A DNA stretch of 64,000 bases from an uncultured Winogradskyella sp. Its GTDB lineage: Bacteria; Bacteroidota; Bacteroidia; Flavobacteriales; Flavobacteriaceae. Of this stretch, positions 26,752 through 34,155 are shown in pieces. The translations under genes were made by a program, and so were the position numbers. The first letter of the stretch is position 1. Every line of letters starts with the position of its first letter. Under the pieces are notes generated by a model. The model was not told the DNA's origin and ran no database searches. It saw nothing but the letters and a program-made list of their open reading frames with translations. The stretch lies in contig NZ_CANMJY010000001.1 of NCBI RefSeq assembly GCF_947498345.1, positions 496,001-560,000 on the forward strand, in the 5' to 3' direction.

Positions 26752-27054
26752 TCAATTATTCCAATCTTTTGCTAAATCCTTCCATCCAGAATTCTCTTCT
26801 TCAATTAAGTTGATTTTCCATTGTCGTTTCCATTTCTTCATATTCTTTTCTCTTTTTATAGCGTCGTTTATATATTGATAACTTTCGAAATAGACAAGTT
26901 GAGTCAAATCATATCTTTTAGTAAAACCTTCTATAAGTTTGTTCTTGTGTTCAAAAATTCGTCTTTCTAAATCATTAGTTATACCAATATAAAGTGTTCC
27001 GTTCTTTTTATTGGTTAGGATATATAAATAATATTGATGAATTGTTTTATACAT
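26752..27054 (-). CDS. GIY-YIG nuclease family protein
   Basis: A 100-residue single-domain GIY-YIG nuclease. The two motif strands are YYLYILTN (residues 8-15) and GTLYIGITN near 19-27. The catalytic Arg lies in LERRIFEHK near 30-36, and the metal-binding Glu in IKREKNMKKWKR near 67-78. All core residues are present, so it should be active. Homologues of this UPF0213-like size are common in Bacteroidota. It has no role in tryptophan synthesis. Its coding sequence fits exactly between two inverted palindromes, which suggests it acts on those hairpins. It is transcribed with the trp operon by position. Confidence 0.92.
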   Translation of the reverse strand: MYKTIHQYYLYILTNKKNGTLYIGITNDLERRIFEHKNKLIEGFTKRYDLTQLVYFESYQYINDAIKREKNMKKWKRQWKINLIEEENSGWKDLAKDWNN

Positions 27055-27060
27055 GCTTGT

Positions 27061-27085
27061 GGATTCCTGCCTACGCAGGAATGAC
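27061..27085. repeat. right palindromic end of the GIY-YIG element
   Basis: Starts GGATTCCTGCCTACGCAGGA and ends ATGAC. It has an 8-bp stem with a CTAC loop, 6 bp upstream of the nuclease ATG and 5 bp downstream of the trpB stop. Confidence 0.85.
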
Positions 27086-27090
27086 AGTAG

Positions 27091-28278
27091 TTACAATTTA
27101 AAATAATCAATATAATTCTGTAAATCTTTATCGCCACGGCCAGACAGACTGATTACCACAATATCATCTGGTTGAAACGTTTTATGCTCAAAAATGGCCA
27201 ATGCATGACTTGTTTCAATAGCTGGAATAATGCCCTCTAATTGACATAATTCTAATCCTGCTGTCATAGCTTCATCATCTGTTGCAGAATAAAATTCACC
27301 TCGCCCAGATTTGTATAAATGCGAGTGTAATGGACCAACACCAGGATAATCCAATCCAGCCGAAATAGAGTAGGGCTCAGTAATTTGTCCGTCTTTTGTT
27401 TGCATTAACAAGGTTTTACAACCATGGATGATGCCTTCTTTTCCTAAAGCAGAAGTTGCAGCACTTTTGCCCGAATGAATCCCTTTACCAGCGGCTTCGA
27501 CTGCAATAATACCTACATTTTCATTATCTAAAAAATGATAGTAAGTACCAGCGGCATTACTTCCGCCTCCAATACAGGCGACTACATAATCTGGGTCTTC
27601 TTTACCTTCTTTGTCCTTTAACTGCCATTTTATTTCTTCCGAGATTATAGATTGAAATCGTGTTACCATATCTGGATAAGGATGGGGTCCAATAGCAGAA
27701 CCTATGATATAATGTGTGTCTACAGGATTATTAATCCAATCGCGAATAGCTTCATTAGTGGCATCTTTAAGAGTACGACTACCAGATAACGCTGGACGAA
27801 CTTCTGCACCCAACATTTTCATACGCGCCACATTTGGTGCTTGCCTTGCTATGTCAATTTCTCCCATATAAACAATACATTCAATGCCCATTAATGCACA
27901 AACTGTAGCTGTGGCAACTCCGTGCTGACCAGCACCAGTTTCGGCAATAATTCTGTTTTTACCTAAACGTTTTGCCATAAGGATTTGCCCAATGGTATTA
28001 TTGACTTTATGCGCTCCAGTATGGTTGAGGTCTTCTCTTTTTAGATACACTTTGGTGTTGTATTTTTCTGAAAGACGTTTTGCAAAATAGAGTGGGGAAG
28101 GTCTTCCTACATAATCCTTTAGTAATTGATGAAACTCTTCTTGAAAAGAAGATTCTGCCATTATTTTCAGGTAGTTCTGACGCAATTCTTCAACATTCGG
28201 ATAAAGCATTTCTGGTATAAACGCTCCACCAAATTCTCCGTAATAGCCTTTGTCGTTGATATTATAAGTATTTTTCAT
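27091..28278 (-). CDS. trpB: tryptophan synthase beta chain
   Basis: TrpB is the PLP enzyme that joins indole and serine to tryptophan. The PLP lysine is Lys91 in HTGAHKVNN. The cofactor phosphate loop CIGGGSNAAG lies near residue 234, and the monovalent cation and serine-binding GAGQHGVATAT near 114. Full length at 395 residues, class TrpB1. Its ATG overlaps the stop of the upstream unknown gene by 4 bp (ATGA). The palindromic end of the GIY-YIG element starts 5 bp past its stop. Confidence 0.98.
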   Translation of the reverse strand: MKNTYNINDKGYYGEFGGAFIPEMLYPNVEELRQNYLKIMAESSFQEEFHQLLKDYVGRPSPLYFAKRLSEKYNTKVYLKREDLNHTGAHKVNNTIGQILMAKRLGKNRIIAETGAGQHGVATATVCALMGIECIVYMGEIDIARQAPNVARMKMLGAEVRPALSGSRTLKDATNEAIRDWINNPVDTHYIIGSAIGPHPYPDMVTRFQSIISEEIKWQLKDKEGKEDPDYVVACIGGGSNAAGTYYHFLDNENVGIIAVEAAGKGIHSGKSAATSALGKEGIIHGCKTLLMQTKDGQITEPYSISAGLDYPGVGPLHSHLYKSGRGEFYSATDDEAMTAGLELCQLEGIIPAIETSHALAIFEHKTFQPDDIVVISLSGRGDKDLQNYIDYFKL

Positions 28279-28850
28279 TCTCTTTCTCTTTTTCTCTTGT
28301 ATTTTGAAAATACTTTAGTGTAGTTGTCTCCAAATGTAATTTTGGTAATCCACTTGTATTTATGTTTTACTGGTGTTTCATCTATATAGCCTTGAGCATT
28401 AAAATATTCAATATGAACTGCTTTTTTTGTGAATTCAGCTATAGAACCAATACAAAATAATTTATCCTCGTAGCGTTCACATTCGGTAATAATATGTAGT
28501 TTTTTAGTTTTTAAGTCAATAAAAATTGTTTCCCAAGAGCTCAAATCAATATCTGATAGTTTATCAATCTCAAACCAAGATTTTTTATGTTCAGATTTAT
28601 TTATAAAATCATAATATTTATCATTGTCATTATATCTTATTCCCTTAACTGTGTAAGTTGGAATAATTTGATAGCCTCTAAACTCAAAATCATCTTCCTC
28701 TTTAACAAGAATAAAATCTTCAGAGTATTTTATGATATAACCTCTTAGTATTTCTTCAAAGTCGCCTTTTATTCCACGTTTAATTCTAGCGTAGAGTCTA
28801 TTATCAAAGTGCTTTTGAATTTTTTTATTAATCTTATCTTTTTTGCTCAT
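28275..28850 (-). CDS. unknown protein embedded in the trp operon
   Basis: A 191-residue protein without a family I recognise. The N-terminus is very basic (SKKDKINKKIQKHF). The middle alternates strands and charged loops (FILVKEEDDFEFRGYQIIPTY, then an IDLSSWETIFIDLKTKKLHII segment). The C-terminus is basic again (FSKYKRKRERE). There is no signal peptide and no membrane helix. It overlaps trpF by 4 bp at its start and trpB by 4 bp at its end, so it is translationally coupled to both and lies exactly within the operon. A role in Trp regulation or sensing, or a passenger gene, cannot be told apart from sequence alone. Confidence 0.75.
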   Translation of the reverse strand: MSKKDKINKKIQKHFDNRLYARIKRGIKGDFEEILRGYIIKYSEDFILVKEEDDFEFRGYQIIPTYTVKGIRYNDNDKYYDFINKSEHKKSWFEIDKLSDIDLSSWETIFIDLKTKKLHIITECERYEDKLFCIGSIAEFTKKAVHIEYFNAQGYIDETPVKHKYKWITKITFGDNYTKVFSKYKRKRERE

Positions 28851-29455
28851 AATGAGTCTTTAAATTCTTTTAAATCTTCAATATGTTTTAACCCAGGCTC
28901 TATTTCAAATTTGCTGTTGACATCAATGGCATAACAGTATTTTGAAGCAGAACTTTTTGTAAATGCATTTATGTTTTCTAGTTCTTTTAAACCAATGCCA
29001 CCACTTAAAAAGTAAGGTTTGGTTGAAGGATAATCTTTTAATATATCCCAATTAAAAGTATAACCGTTTCCGCCTGGTAATTTTCCTTTAGTGTCAAATA
29101 AGAAGTAATCGCAAACATCTTCATAGTGACTTAACACTGAAAAGTCAAAATCATTTTTTATAGAAAAGACTTTAATAATTTCCTTATTTGTAGATTTTAA
29201 TAATCTACAAACTTCAGGTGATTCATGGCCATGCAACTGTATAGCATCTAGTTGGTGTTTTTCAATTTTACTTACTATTACTTCTACTTTTTCATCCACA
29301 AAAACACCAACCTTTTTAATGCTTTTTGGTAACTCTGGAATGGTGTCATAAAAATCTCTTGGTGAATTTTCATAAAATATAAAACCCAAAAAATCAGGTT
29401 GCAGCTGTGCAACTTCAGCAGTATTGTATTTCATTCCGCAGACTTTTAATTTCAT
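28847..29455 (-). CDS. trpF: phosphoribosylanthranilate isomerase
   Basis: TrpF converts N-(5'-phosphoribosyl)-anthranilate to the carboxyphenylamino-deoxyribulose form in a (beta/alpha)8 barrel. The catalytic Cys is in LKVCGMKYN at the start (residue 5), and the catalytic Asp is in DYFLFDTKG near residue 125. The phosphate loops LSGGIGLKELENI (near 151) and YAIDVNSKFEIEPGLK near the end are conserved. Length 202. Overlaps trpC and the unknown gene by 4 bp each. Confidence 0.96.
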   Translation of the reverse strand: MKLKVCGMKYNTAEVAQLQPDFLGFIFYENSPRDFYDTIPELPKSIKKVGVFVDEKVEVIVSKIEKHQLDAIQLHGHESPEVCRLLKSTNKEIIKVFSIKNDFDFSVLSHYEDVCDYFLFDTKGKLPGGNGYTFNWDILKDYPSTKPYFLSGGIGLKELENINAFTKSSASKYCYAIDVNSKFEIEPGLKHIEDLKEFKDSL

Positions 29456-30237
29456 GTTTCCAAAGTGTTTATGAATTCTGTTACACTAGATCCCGGATTA
29501 TCCGTTTTCATAAAGTTTTCACCAATTAAAAATCCTTTGTAACCATAAGGTTGTAATTCCTTTATGGCTTCAACAGCACTAATACCACTCTCAGACACTT
29601 TTACAAAATCATCAGGTATTTGTTCACTTAATTGTTTTGAAGTTTCTAAACTCACTTCAAATGTTTTAAGGTTTCTATTGTTAACACCAAGCATATCTAA
29701 AGACGGCATAATTGATTTATACAATTCTTCTTCATTATGTACTTCTAGCAATACATCTAATTTTAAACTCTTTGCTAATTCTGAAAACTGTTTAATCTCA
29801 TCTCTGGTTAAAATGGCTGCAATTAATAAGACTACATCTGCACCATAAGCCTTAGCTTCTATAATTTGATAAGGATCTACAATGAATTCTTTTCTTAATA
29901 GCGGAAGATTACAACTTGCTCTCGCCACTATTAAATCGTCTAGTGATCCTCCAAAATACTTACCATCAGTTAGAACAGACATACCACAGACTCCAGCATT
30001 TTCATAACCTTTTGCTACATCCTGAACATTTAAACTTTGATTAATAACAGACTTAGATGGCGATCGTCTTTTATGCTCTGCTATGATTCCGGATTTGCTT
30101 GCTTTTAATTTCTGAACTAATGAGTTTGTTTCACGTTCAAAAAGTATAGAAGCTTCTAGTTGCTGAGTAGGGATTAGGGATTTACGTAAGTCTACTTCCT
30201 TGCGTTTATCTATTACTATTTTGTCTAAAATGTTCAT
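29452..30237 (-). CDS. trpC: indole-3-glycerol phosphate synthase
   Basis: TrpC closes the indole ring of the pathway. The barrel motifs are all present: IAEHKRRSPSK (near residue 50), CGMSVLTDGKYFGG near 83, PLLRKEFIVDPYQI near 107, LLEVHNEEEL, LGVNNRNLKTFEV and KVSESGIS. Length 261 from the ATG at 30237. In-frame ATGs at 30243 and 30252 add a few residues, but that stretch overlaps a palindromic remnant (CTGCATATGCAG) and homologues begin MNILDKI, so 30237 was chosen. Overlaps trpF by 4 bp. Confidence 0.96.
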   Translation of the reverse strand: MNILDKIVIDKRKEVDLRKSLIPTQQLEASILFERETNSLVQKLKASKSGIIAEHKRRSPSKSVINQSLNVQDVAKGYENAGVCGMSVLTDGKYFGGSLDDLIVARASCNLPLLRKEFIVDPYQIIEAKAYGADVVLLIAAILTRDEIKQFSELAKSLKLDVLLEVHNEEELYKSIMPSLDMLGVNNRNLKTFEVSLETSKQLSEQIPDDFVKVSESGISAVEAIKELQPYGYKGFLIGENFMKTDNPGSSVTEFINTLET

Positions 30238-30242
30238 ATTCA

Positions 30243-30262
30243 TTGCCTGCATATGCAGAAAC
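30243..30262. repeat. degenerate palindrome before trpC
   Basis: TTGCCTGCATATGCAGAAAC contains the perfect palindrome CTGCATATGCAG and looks like an eroded copy of the ATTCCTGC/GCAGGAAT repeat. It lies in the 40-bp gap between trpD and the chosen trpC start. Confidence 0.4.
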
Positions 30263-30277
30263 CTTATTAGTTGTTTT

Positions 30278-31270
30278 TTATTTACTTAACTCAATTAATT
30301 TACTCAAACTTTCTTTCGCTTTGCCTCCTAATAAAGATTCTTTAGCTAATTCAAATCCTTCTTTATGCGAAATCTGCTTTACAGTTGCTATGGCTAATCC
30401 AGCATTAGCGCAAACCACATTATTATGGGCAACAGTACCATTACCATTAATTATTTTGGTGAATAATCTTGCCGCTTGCTGTACTGTATTTCCTCCAAAA
30501 ATCTCTTTTTGCTCTATTTTATTCAGTCCTAAATCTTGAGGGCTGAATAGCGTTTCAGAAGTATTAGAAATGACCTTTGTTTTTCCTGTTAAAGAGATTT
30601 CATCATAACCATCTAAAGCATGTACAACAGCATAATTTTTATTAGATTCTTGATATAGATAACCATAAAGTCTTAATAATTCTAGATTAAATACACCTAC
30701 CATCTGGTTTTTAGGGAATGCAGGATTTACCATTGGTCCTAGCATATTGAAGAAGGTTTTTACACCTAATTCTTTACGAATAGGTGCCACATTTTTCATG
30801 GCTGGATGAAAAAGAGGAGCGTGTAATACACAAATGCCAGCTTCATCGATACTACGTTTTAAAAAATCTATATCATTAGAAAACTTTATACCTAAATGTT
30901 CCATGACATTAGAAGACCCACAGGCAGAAGATACACCATAATTACCGTGTTTTGTTACATGGATTCCAGCACCAGCAGTTACAAAAGACGATAATGTTGA
31001 AATATTAAAAGTATCCTTGCCATCTCCTCCTGTACCACATAAATCGATTGTGTTGTAGTTTTGTAAATCTACTGGAATACATAATTCTAGAAGCGCGTCT
31101 CTAAAACCCCGAAGTTCATCAATGGTTATACTACGCATCATATATACCGTAAGGAAAGAAGCTATTTGACTTTGGTTATACTTTCCATTGGAAATATTCA
31201 CCAAAACATTTTTTGCTTCTTCACTTGAGATGCTTTCTTGATTAATAAGCCTATTTAGTAGTTCTTTCAT
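30278..31270 (-). CDS. trpD: anthranilate phosphoribosyltransferase
   Basis: TrpD transfers phosphoribose from PRPP to anthranilate. The class motif LCGTGGDGKDTFNIST lies near residue 77, and the anthranilate-binding VTKHGNYGVSSACGSSNVME near 104. The catalytic-site RKELGVKTFFNMLGPMVNPA follows near 165. The length of 330 is normal. It lies 81 bp after trpG, the largest internal gap in the operon apart from the trpB-trpA junction. I saw nothing regulatory in that gap. Confidence 0.97.
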   Translation of the reverse strand: MKELLNRLINQESISSEEAKNVLVNISNGKYNQSQIASFLTVYMMRSITIDELRGFRDALLELCIPVDLQNYNTIDLCGTGGDGKDTFNISTLSSFVTAGAGIHVTKHGNYGVSSACGSSNVMEHLGIKFSNDIDFLKRSIDEAGICVLHAPLFHPAMKNVAPIRKELGVKTFFNMLGPMVNPAFPKNQMVGVFNLELLRLYGYLYQESNKNYAVVHALDGYDEISLTGKTKVISNTSETLFSPQDLGLNKIEQKEIFGGNTVQQAARLFTKIINGNGTVAHNNVVCANAGLAIATVKQISHKEGFELAKESLLGGKAKESLSKLIELSK

Positions 31271-31351
31271 GAAATAGATTTAAGATTTTTGCCAAACTTT
31301 TAATTCTTTGTAATTGTTCATATCTAAAGTCTAATTTATAGTGCTTAAAGA

Positions 31352-31921
31352 CTAGCTATTAACCCAATTTTCTAATATCTTTTTTCCATCTGGTGTTAAA
31401 ACAGACTCAGGGTGATACTGAACTCCTTTAACATCGTAGACTTTATGCCTCAATGACATGATTTGACCGTTAGAATCAAAAGATGTTGCCTCTAAGCTGT
31501 CTGGTAAATCAGTATTGACAACCCAAGAATGGTATCGACCTACTTCAAAGGTTTTGTTAAGTCCTCTAAACAAGGTCTCATCATCAACTGAAAGCGTAAT
31601 ATGTGTAGCAACACCATGATAAACTGTATCTAAATTTTCTAAAGAGCCACCAAAAACCTCACCAATAGCCTGCTGTCCTAAACATACTCCTAAAATGCTT
31701 TTTGTTGGTGCATATTGGGCAATAATTTCTTTAAGCAATCCTGCTTCGTCTGGTATTCCTGGACCAGGTGATAAGAGTATTTTTTCAAATGCATCAACTT
31801 CTTCTAAAGTGAGTTTATCATTTCTTTTTACCGTAACATCACAATCTAAATCTTCTAAATAATGAACCAAATTATAGGTGAAACTATCGTAGTTATCTAT
31901 GACTAATACTTTTTTCATCAA
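31352..31921 (-). CDS. trpG: anthranilate synthase component II (glutamine amidotransferase)
   Basis: TrpG supplies ammonia from glutamine to TrpE. It is a class I amidotransferase of 189 residues. The start VLVIDNYDSFTYNLVHYL is typical, the nucleophile is Cys80 in ILGVCLGQQ, and the His/Glu pair lies in GVQYHPESVLTPDG near residue 170. It could also serve 4-amino-4-deoxychorismate synthase in folate synthesis, as many bacterial TrpG proteins do, if no pabA exists elsewhere. It starts 2 bp after trpE. Confidence 0.96.
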   Translation of the reverse strand: MMKKVLVIDNYDSFTYNLVHYLEDLDCDVTVKRNDKLTLEEVDAFEKILLSPGPGIPDEAGLLKEIIAQYAPTKSILGVCLGQQAIGEVFGGSLENLDTVYHGVATHITLSVDDETLFRGLNKTFEVGRYHSWVVNTDLPDSLEATSFDSNGQIMSLRHKVYDVKGVQYHPESVLTPDGKKILENWVNS

Positions 31922-31923
31922 TC

Positions 31924-33324
31924 TTATATTTTTTTAGCTTGTTCTATAGCATTAGTTAAAGCACCAAGCTTGTTATATACTTCTTGTAATTCGTTTTCTG
32001 GATTAGATTTAGCGACTAATCCTGCTCCTGCTTGCCAGAAGAGTTTATGGTTTTTGCTTAAAAATGTTCTAATCATTATGGCATGATTATAATTACCTTC
32101 AAAATCCATAAAACCTATTGCACCTCCATAGTATGCTCTGTTTGTTTTTTCGTACTTCTCAATGAGTTGCATTGCCATGTGCTTTGGAGCTCCACTTAAT
32201 GTACCCGCTGGAAATGTATCAGCTACGATTTGCATAGTGTCTGTATTTTTATGTTTAACACCTGTGACTTTGCTAACTAAATGAATGACGTGGGAAAAGA
32301 ATTGTACTTCTCTGTAATTTTCAACAGTAACATCATGACTATGTCTGCTTAAGTCGTTACGAGCTAAGTCTACTAACATTACGTGTTCACTATTCTCTTT
32401 ATCATCTTCAATAAGTTGTTCTGCTAATTCAGCATCTTTAAGATCATTTCCTGTACGTTTAAAGGTACCTGCTATTGGATGAATCTCTGCTTTATTTTTA
32501 TTAACAACTAGTTGTGCTTCGGGTGAGCTGCCAAATATTTTAAAGTTTCCATAATCAAAATAGAAGAGGTAAGGAGATGGATTTATGCTTCTTAATGCCC
32601 TGTATACGTTAAATTCATCTCCACTAAATTTTTGTGAAAAACGCTTAGAAAGCACCAATTGAAATACATCACCGCGAGCACAATGTTTCTTAGCTAGCTC
32701 TACATGTTCTTTATATTCCTCGTCCGAAAGATTAGACTCTATATTACCTTTGGTGTTAAAATCGTATGATGCATATTGTCTTGTTTGAATGAGTTGAAGA
32801 ATATCATCAATGTTATTTTCTGTATCAAAACAATGTGCAAAAATATAAGCTTCATTTTTAAAGTGATTAATAGCAATGATGTTTTGATAAACGGCATAAT
32901 AGATATCTGGAATATTAATAGAGTTTTCTTTTTTCGACAGATCTATATCTTCAAAATACTTTACGGCATCATAAGCTGTGTAGCCAAATATACCATTGTT
33001 AATGAATTTAAATTCATGGTTTGAATCTACTTTAAACCGTTGGGTAAATTTGTGAATCTCATCTACAACACCAACTTTATTTACAAAGTTGTTTTTTGAA
33101 CTTCCATCTGGATAAGTCTGGGAGATTGTATTGCCTTCTACCTTAATAGATGCTATTGGATTACAACAGATATAGGAGAAACTATTATCATTGGCATGGT
33201 AATCACTACTCTCTAGTAAAATACTATTAGGAAACCGATCTCTTATCTTAAGATAAATACTTACAGGTGTAATAGTGTCTGCCAGAATCTTTTTGTAATG
33301 GGTATAAAGACTAAATGTTTTCAT
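31924..33324 (-). CDS. trpE: anthranilate synthase component I
   Basis: TrpE makes anthranilate from chorismate and ammonia. The N-terminal feedback-site motif LLESSD (near residue 35) is present, so the enzyme should be inhibited by tryptophan. Chorismate-binding motifs are GDVFQLVLSKRFSQ near 217, IFGSSPEAQL near 262, HPIAGTFKRTG near 281, FPAGTLSGAPK near 370 and YYGGAIGF near 397. Length 466. Its ATG follows the leader terminator by 13 bp, so enzyme synthesis is governed by the attenuator as well as by feedback. Confidence 0.97.
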   Translation of the reverse strand: MKTFSLYTHYKKILADTITPVSIYLKIRDRFPNSILLESSDYHANDNSFSYICCNPIASIKVEGNTISQTYPDGSSKNNFVNKVGVVDEIHKFTQRFKVDSNHEFKFINNGIFGYTAYDAVKYFEDIDLSKKENSINIPDIYYAVYQNIIAINHFKNEAYIFAHCFDTENNIDDILQLIQTRQYASYDFNTKGNIESNLSDEEYKEHVELAKKHCARGDVFQLVLSKRFSQKFSGDEFNVYRALRSINPSPYLFYFDYGNFKIFGSSPEAQLVVNKNKAEIHPIAGTFKRTGNDLKDAELAEQLIEDDKENSEHVMLVDLARNDLSRHSHDVTVENYREVQFFSHVIHLVSKVTGVKHKNTDTMQIVADTFPAGTLSGAPKHMAMQLIEKYEKTNRAYYGGAIGFMDFEGNYNHAIMIRTFLSKNHKLFWQAGAGLVAKSNPENELQEVYNKLGALTNAIEQAKKI

Positions 33325-33337
33325 CTATTTTTAATTA

Positions 33338-33369
33338 AAAAAGGCTTGTCGTGAATGACAAGCCTTTTT
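33338..33369 (-). terminator. trp attenuator terminator
   Basis: AAAAAGGCTTGTC (33338-33350) and GACAAGCCTTTTT (33357-33369) form a perfect 13-bp stem with a 6-nt loop, GTGAAT on the plus strand. On the minus strand the stem ends in a T-run 13 bp before trpE. The loop and 3' arm contain TTCACGA, complementary to TCGTGAA at the leader stop codon, so an exclusive antiterminator can form. Confidence 0.9.
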
Positions 33370-33395
33370 CTATATTTAGCATACTAAGGATTATT

Positions 33396-33452
33396 TCACG
33401 AACATGAGTTTGAGAAATTCCACCACCAAGTATGATTTGTTATTTTTTTCAT
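33396..33452 (-). CDS. trpL: trp operon leader peptide
   Basis: A tiny open frame of 18 codons, MKKITNHTWWWNFSNSCS, with three consecutive Trp codons at 33420-33428. Three tandem TGG codons in a leader are the sensor of ribosome-mediated attenuation: with scarce charged tRNA-Trp the ribosome stalls there. Pairing segments follow the classic logic. GGAATTTC (33421-33414) can pair with GAAATAATCC downstream (1:2). TCGTGAA at the stop codon (33401-33395) can pair with TTCACGA in the terminator (2:3). The terminator is 3:4. It starts 9 bp after a strong -7 box, so the transcript is nearly leaderless. Confidence 0.9.
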   Translation of the reverse strand: MKKITNHTWWWNFSNSCS

Positions 33453-33461
33453 TTTGAAAGT

Positions 33462-33492
33462 CAAATATAGAAATGATAATTTTCATTTCAAA
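33462..33492 (-). promoter_or_regulatory. trp operon promoter
   Basis: On the minus strand TTTG (33492-33489), a 19-bp spacer and TATATTTG (33469-33462) match the Bacteroidota pattern TTTG-N19-TAnnTTTG exactly. The leader peptide ATG lies 9 bp past the -7 box. Confidence 0.8.
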
Positions 33493-33507
33493 CTAATTTT
33501 AAAAAAA

Positions 33508-33548
33508 GATTCCTGCTTCAACAAAAATAATTGTTTTGACAGGAATCC
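33508..33548. repeat. dispersed palindrome with expanded loop
   Basis: GATTCCTG (33508-33515) and CAGGAATC (33540-33547) are the same arms as in the GIY-YIG element ends, but here 24 nt separate them, and the inside is itself an imperfect inverted repeat. It lies between the trp promoter and the YceI stop. Confidence 0.6.
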
Positions 33549-33582
33549 ATATAACAAGATTGCTATTAATCAGTTATGGTTT

Positions 33583-34152
33583 TTAAAATTTTAGCGTAAC
33601 ATTTAGGTCAAATTCATCATAGATTGCTTTGTCTTTTAAGTTATCAAAGAAGCTTGAAGAACCATATTTGATATCGAATTTGGTGCGATCTATTTTTACA
33701 AATGCTGTTGCAGAATTATCTTTTGTGTACATATTGAATGTGATAATATTAGTAATATCCTTTATGGTTAAGTCCGCTGTAACATTGTATTTACCATTTT
33801 TTCCTTCTACGGTAGTAATTTTTAAACTTGCTGTTGGGTGATTTTCTACACCAAAAAAGTCAGCAGATTTTAAATGACCATCTAACTTACCTTTATATTC
33901 ACCCTCTAAATCAGTAGTGTTTATTGTGTTCATATCCATTACAACGTTACCGCCAGTTAGAGTTTTACCGTCAAATATTAAAGTTCCGCTTTTTAAATTG
34001 ATAGTACCTTCGTGTTGACCTGTAACTTTATAACCTTTCCAGCTAATTTGACTTTCTTCAATATTAATTGCTTTTTCTTTCAATACTGTAAAAGACATAA
34101 ATGATAGTGCCAAAATCACTACTAATCCGATGTTAAAATTTCTGTTTTTCAT
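33583..34152 (-). CDS. YceI family protein
   Basis: A 189-residue exported protein with a signal peptide (hydrophobic residues 8-22, MSFTV) and a YceI lipocalin-like beta-barrel. Landmarks are SQISWKGYKVTGQHEGTINL near residue 35, FDGKTLTGGNVVMDMNTINT near 60 and GHLKSADFFGVENHPTASL near 93. YceI proteins bind isoprenoid or other long hydrophobic ligands in the periplasm. It follows the MarR gene by 3 bp on the same strand, so it is the likely target of that regulator. Confidence 0.93.
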   Translation of the reverse strand: MKNRNFNIGLVVILALSFMSFTVLKEKAINIEESQISWKGYKVTGQHEGTINLKSGTLIFDGKTLTGGNVVMDMNTINTTDLEGEYKGKLDGHLKSADFFGVENHPTASLKITTVEGKNGKYNVTADLTIKDITNIITFNMYTKDNSATAFVKIDRTKFDIKYGSSSFFDNLKDKAIYDEFDLNVTLKF

Positions 34153-34155
34153 AAT

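Larger units (their letters stand above)
26723..27085 (-). mobile_element. GIY-YIG element with perfect 25-bp inverted palindromic ends
   Basis: The 363-bp unit is one GIY-YIG gene bounded by two 25-bp repeats. The left copy (26723-26747) is the exact reverse complement of the right copy (27061-27085). Each is itself a hairpin, ATTCCTGC and GCAGGAAT around a 4-nt loop. The left end begins 4 bp after the gene's stop codon, the right end 6 bp before its start. No target duplication is visible outside. It sits in the trpB-trpA junction, 5 bp after the trpB stop. Mobility is inferred from structure only. Confidence 0.65.

Noticed and set aside
26752..27054. GIY-YIG gene as a UvrC-like repair or tryptophan gene
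   Set aside because: It is a single 100-residue nuclease domain bounded by inverted repeats, with no UvrC domains and no link to the pathway.
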